Assembly: GCA_003248965.1 (NCBI GenBank)
Contig: QFQU01000020.1
Location: 1-64,000 of the forward strand
Direction: 5' to 3'
Length of the DNA: 64,000 nucleotides
From: Brevundimonas sp.
GTDB taxonomy: Bacteria > Pseudomonadota > Alphaproteobacteria > Caulobacterales > Caulobacteraceae
Part shown: in pieces, positions 63,655 to 64,000 of the stretch
How positions within the stretch are numbered: the stretch's first letter is position 1
Layout of the letters: each line of letters begins with the position of its first letter
Position numbers and translations under genes: made by a program
The notes under the pieces: model-generated
Database searches by the model: none
The model's input: the letters and a program-made list of their open reading frames with translations, nothing else
What the model was told of the DNA's origin: nothing

Positions 63655-64000
63655 TCAGTTCTGATGAACCTCGCCCGAGCCGGAGATGCTGCTGTTCAGC
63701 TTGGCCGGGCGTAGGGCCAGGTTGACGTCGCCCGAGCCGTCGATCGAGACATCCACGGTTCCTGTGGCGGCGACCGTCGCCTCGCCCGAGCCGGCGATGT
63801 CGATCCGGGCGTCCTTCAGCGTCAGACGGGCCAGGTCGGCGTCGCCCGAACCGGCGATGTCCAGGCTCAGCCGATCGGCCCGACCCGAGGCCGTGACGTC
63901 GCTCGATCCCGACAGGTCCAGCGCCAGGGACGGCTGGTCATAGTCGCGGATCGTCAGGTCGCCCGAGCCGTTGGCCACAAAACGGTTCACCTTGGGCGCG
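63655..64000 (-). CDS. Head-GIN domain (DUF2807) protein, 3' part only
   Basis: The last 115 codons of a gene that runs off the right edge. The sequence is a beta-helix of repeated SGSGD/SGSSDVTASG units (ISGSGEVHQN at the end), diagnostic of DUF2807. Such proteins are usually exported and have an N-terminal signal, which lies outside the window. The function is unknown. Confidence 0.88.
   Translation of the reverse strand, partial: APKVNRFVANGSGDLTIRDYDQPSLALDLSGSSDVTASGRADRLSLDIAGSGDADLARLTLKDARIDIAGSGEATVAATGTVDVSIDGSGDVNLALRPAKLNSSISGSGEVHQN

Overview
The window reads as a stretch of a high-GC alphaproteobacterial chromosome of the Caulobacterales, most like Brevundimonas. The grounds are the gene content (fliO/fliP next to flgB-flgC-fliE, an lptC-lptA-lptB-rpoN-hpf-ptsN cluster, DUF1150 beside Hsp20, head-GIN DUF2807, DUF983), the strongly G/C-biased third codon positions and CtrA-like TTAACC motifs. 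This is judged from sequence and family knowledge only; no search was run.

Positions 1 to about 12105 form an accessory island of visibly lower GC and different codon use. It holds a tightly packed minus-strand operon (8079 to 77): an MmeI/YeeA-type N6-adenine DNA methyltransferase, a DUF262 protein with a C-terminal HNH-like region, an SF2 helicase, a GIY-YIG (T5orf172-type) nuclease and a 78-residue protein of unknown function. This looks like a multi-subunit modification-dependent defence system. To its right are an orphan small gene, a gene-poor stretch of about 1 kb, two overlapping small genes, and a 622-residue protein joining a HEPN-like region (R-x4-H) to a nucleotidyltransferase domain. 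The island ends exactly where a compositionally native C-terminal fragment of a second, related nucleotidyltransferase gene begins, which suggests integration into that gene.

Positions 12.4 to 64 kb are core chromosome. In order: DUF983, a large exported TPR protein, HU; divergent flagellar genes fliOP and flgBC-fliE around a CtrA-like site; an FAD protein and a WecG-type glycosyltransferase; tRNA-Leu(CAG); the rnd/lpt/rpoN/hpf/ptsN block; DUF1150 and Hsp20; amt and glutamate synthase gltB/gltD; a PQQ membrane glucose dehydrogenase; proB-proA; a ZIP transporter; a GH3 beta-glucosidase; carA; tRNA-Glu(TTC).

From 46.7 to 54.1 kb lies an aspartate-family amino-acid cluster: metX-metB under an S-box (SAM-I clan) riboswitch, divergent from an aspartokinase-homoserine dehydrogenase fusion that lacks an ACT domain and is preceded by a threonine/isoleucine-rich leader peptide with an attenuator; then thrB, a CsbD-like gene and thrC. 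So SAM appears to control the methionine branch and charged tRNA the threonine branch from one intergenic region.

The right end has an aspartic-protease-like protein, pgm, a zinc metallopeptidase, a methyltransferase/desaturase pair, a small membrane protein/XRE regulator/alpha-beta hydrolase group whose two promoters share CTGAC...GTCAG dyads, a lipoprotein, ubiA and the 3' part of a DUF2807 gene cut by the window edge. No rRNA, CRISPR array, insertion sequence or integrase gene was seen.
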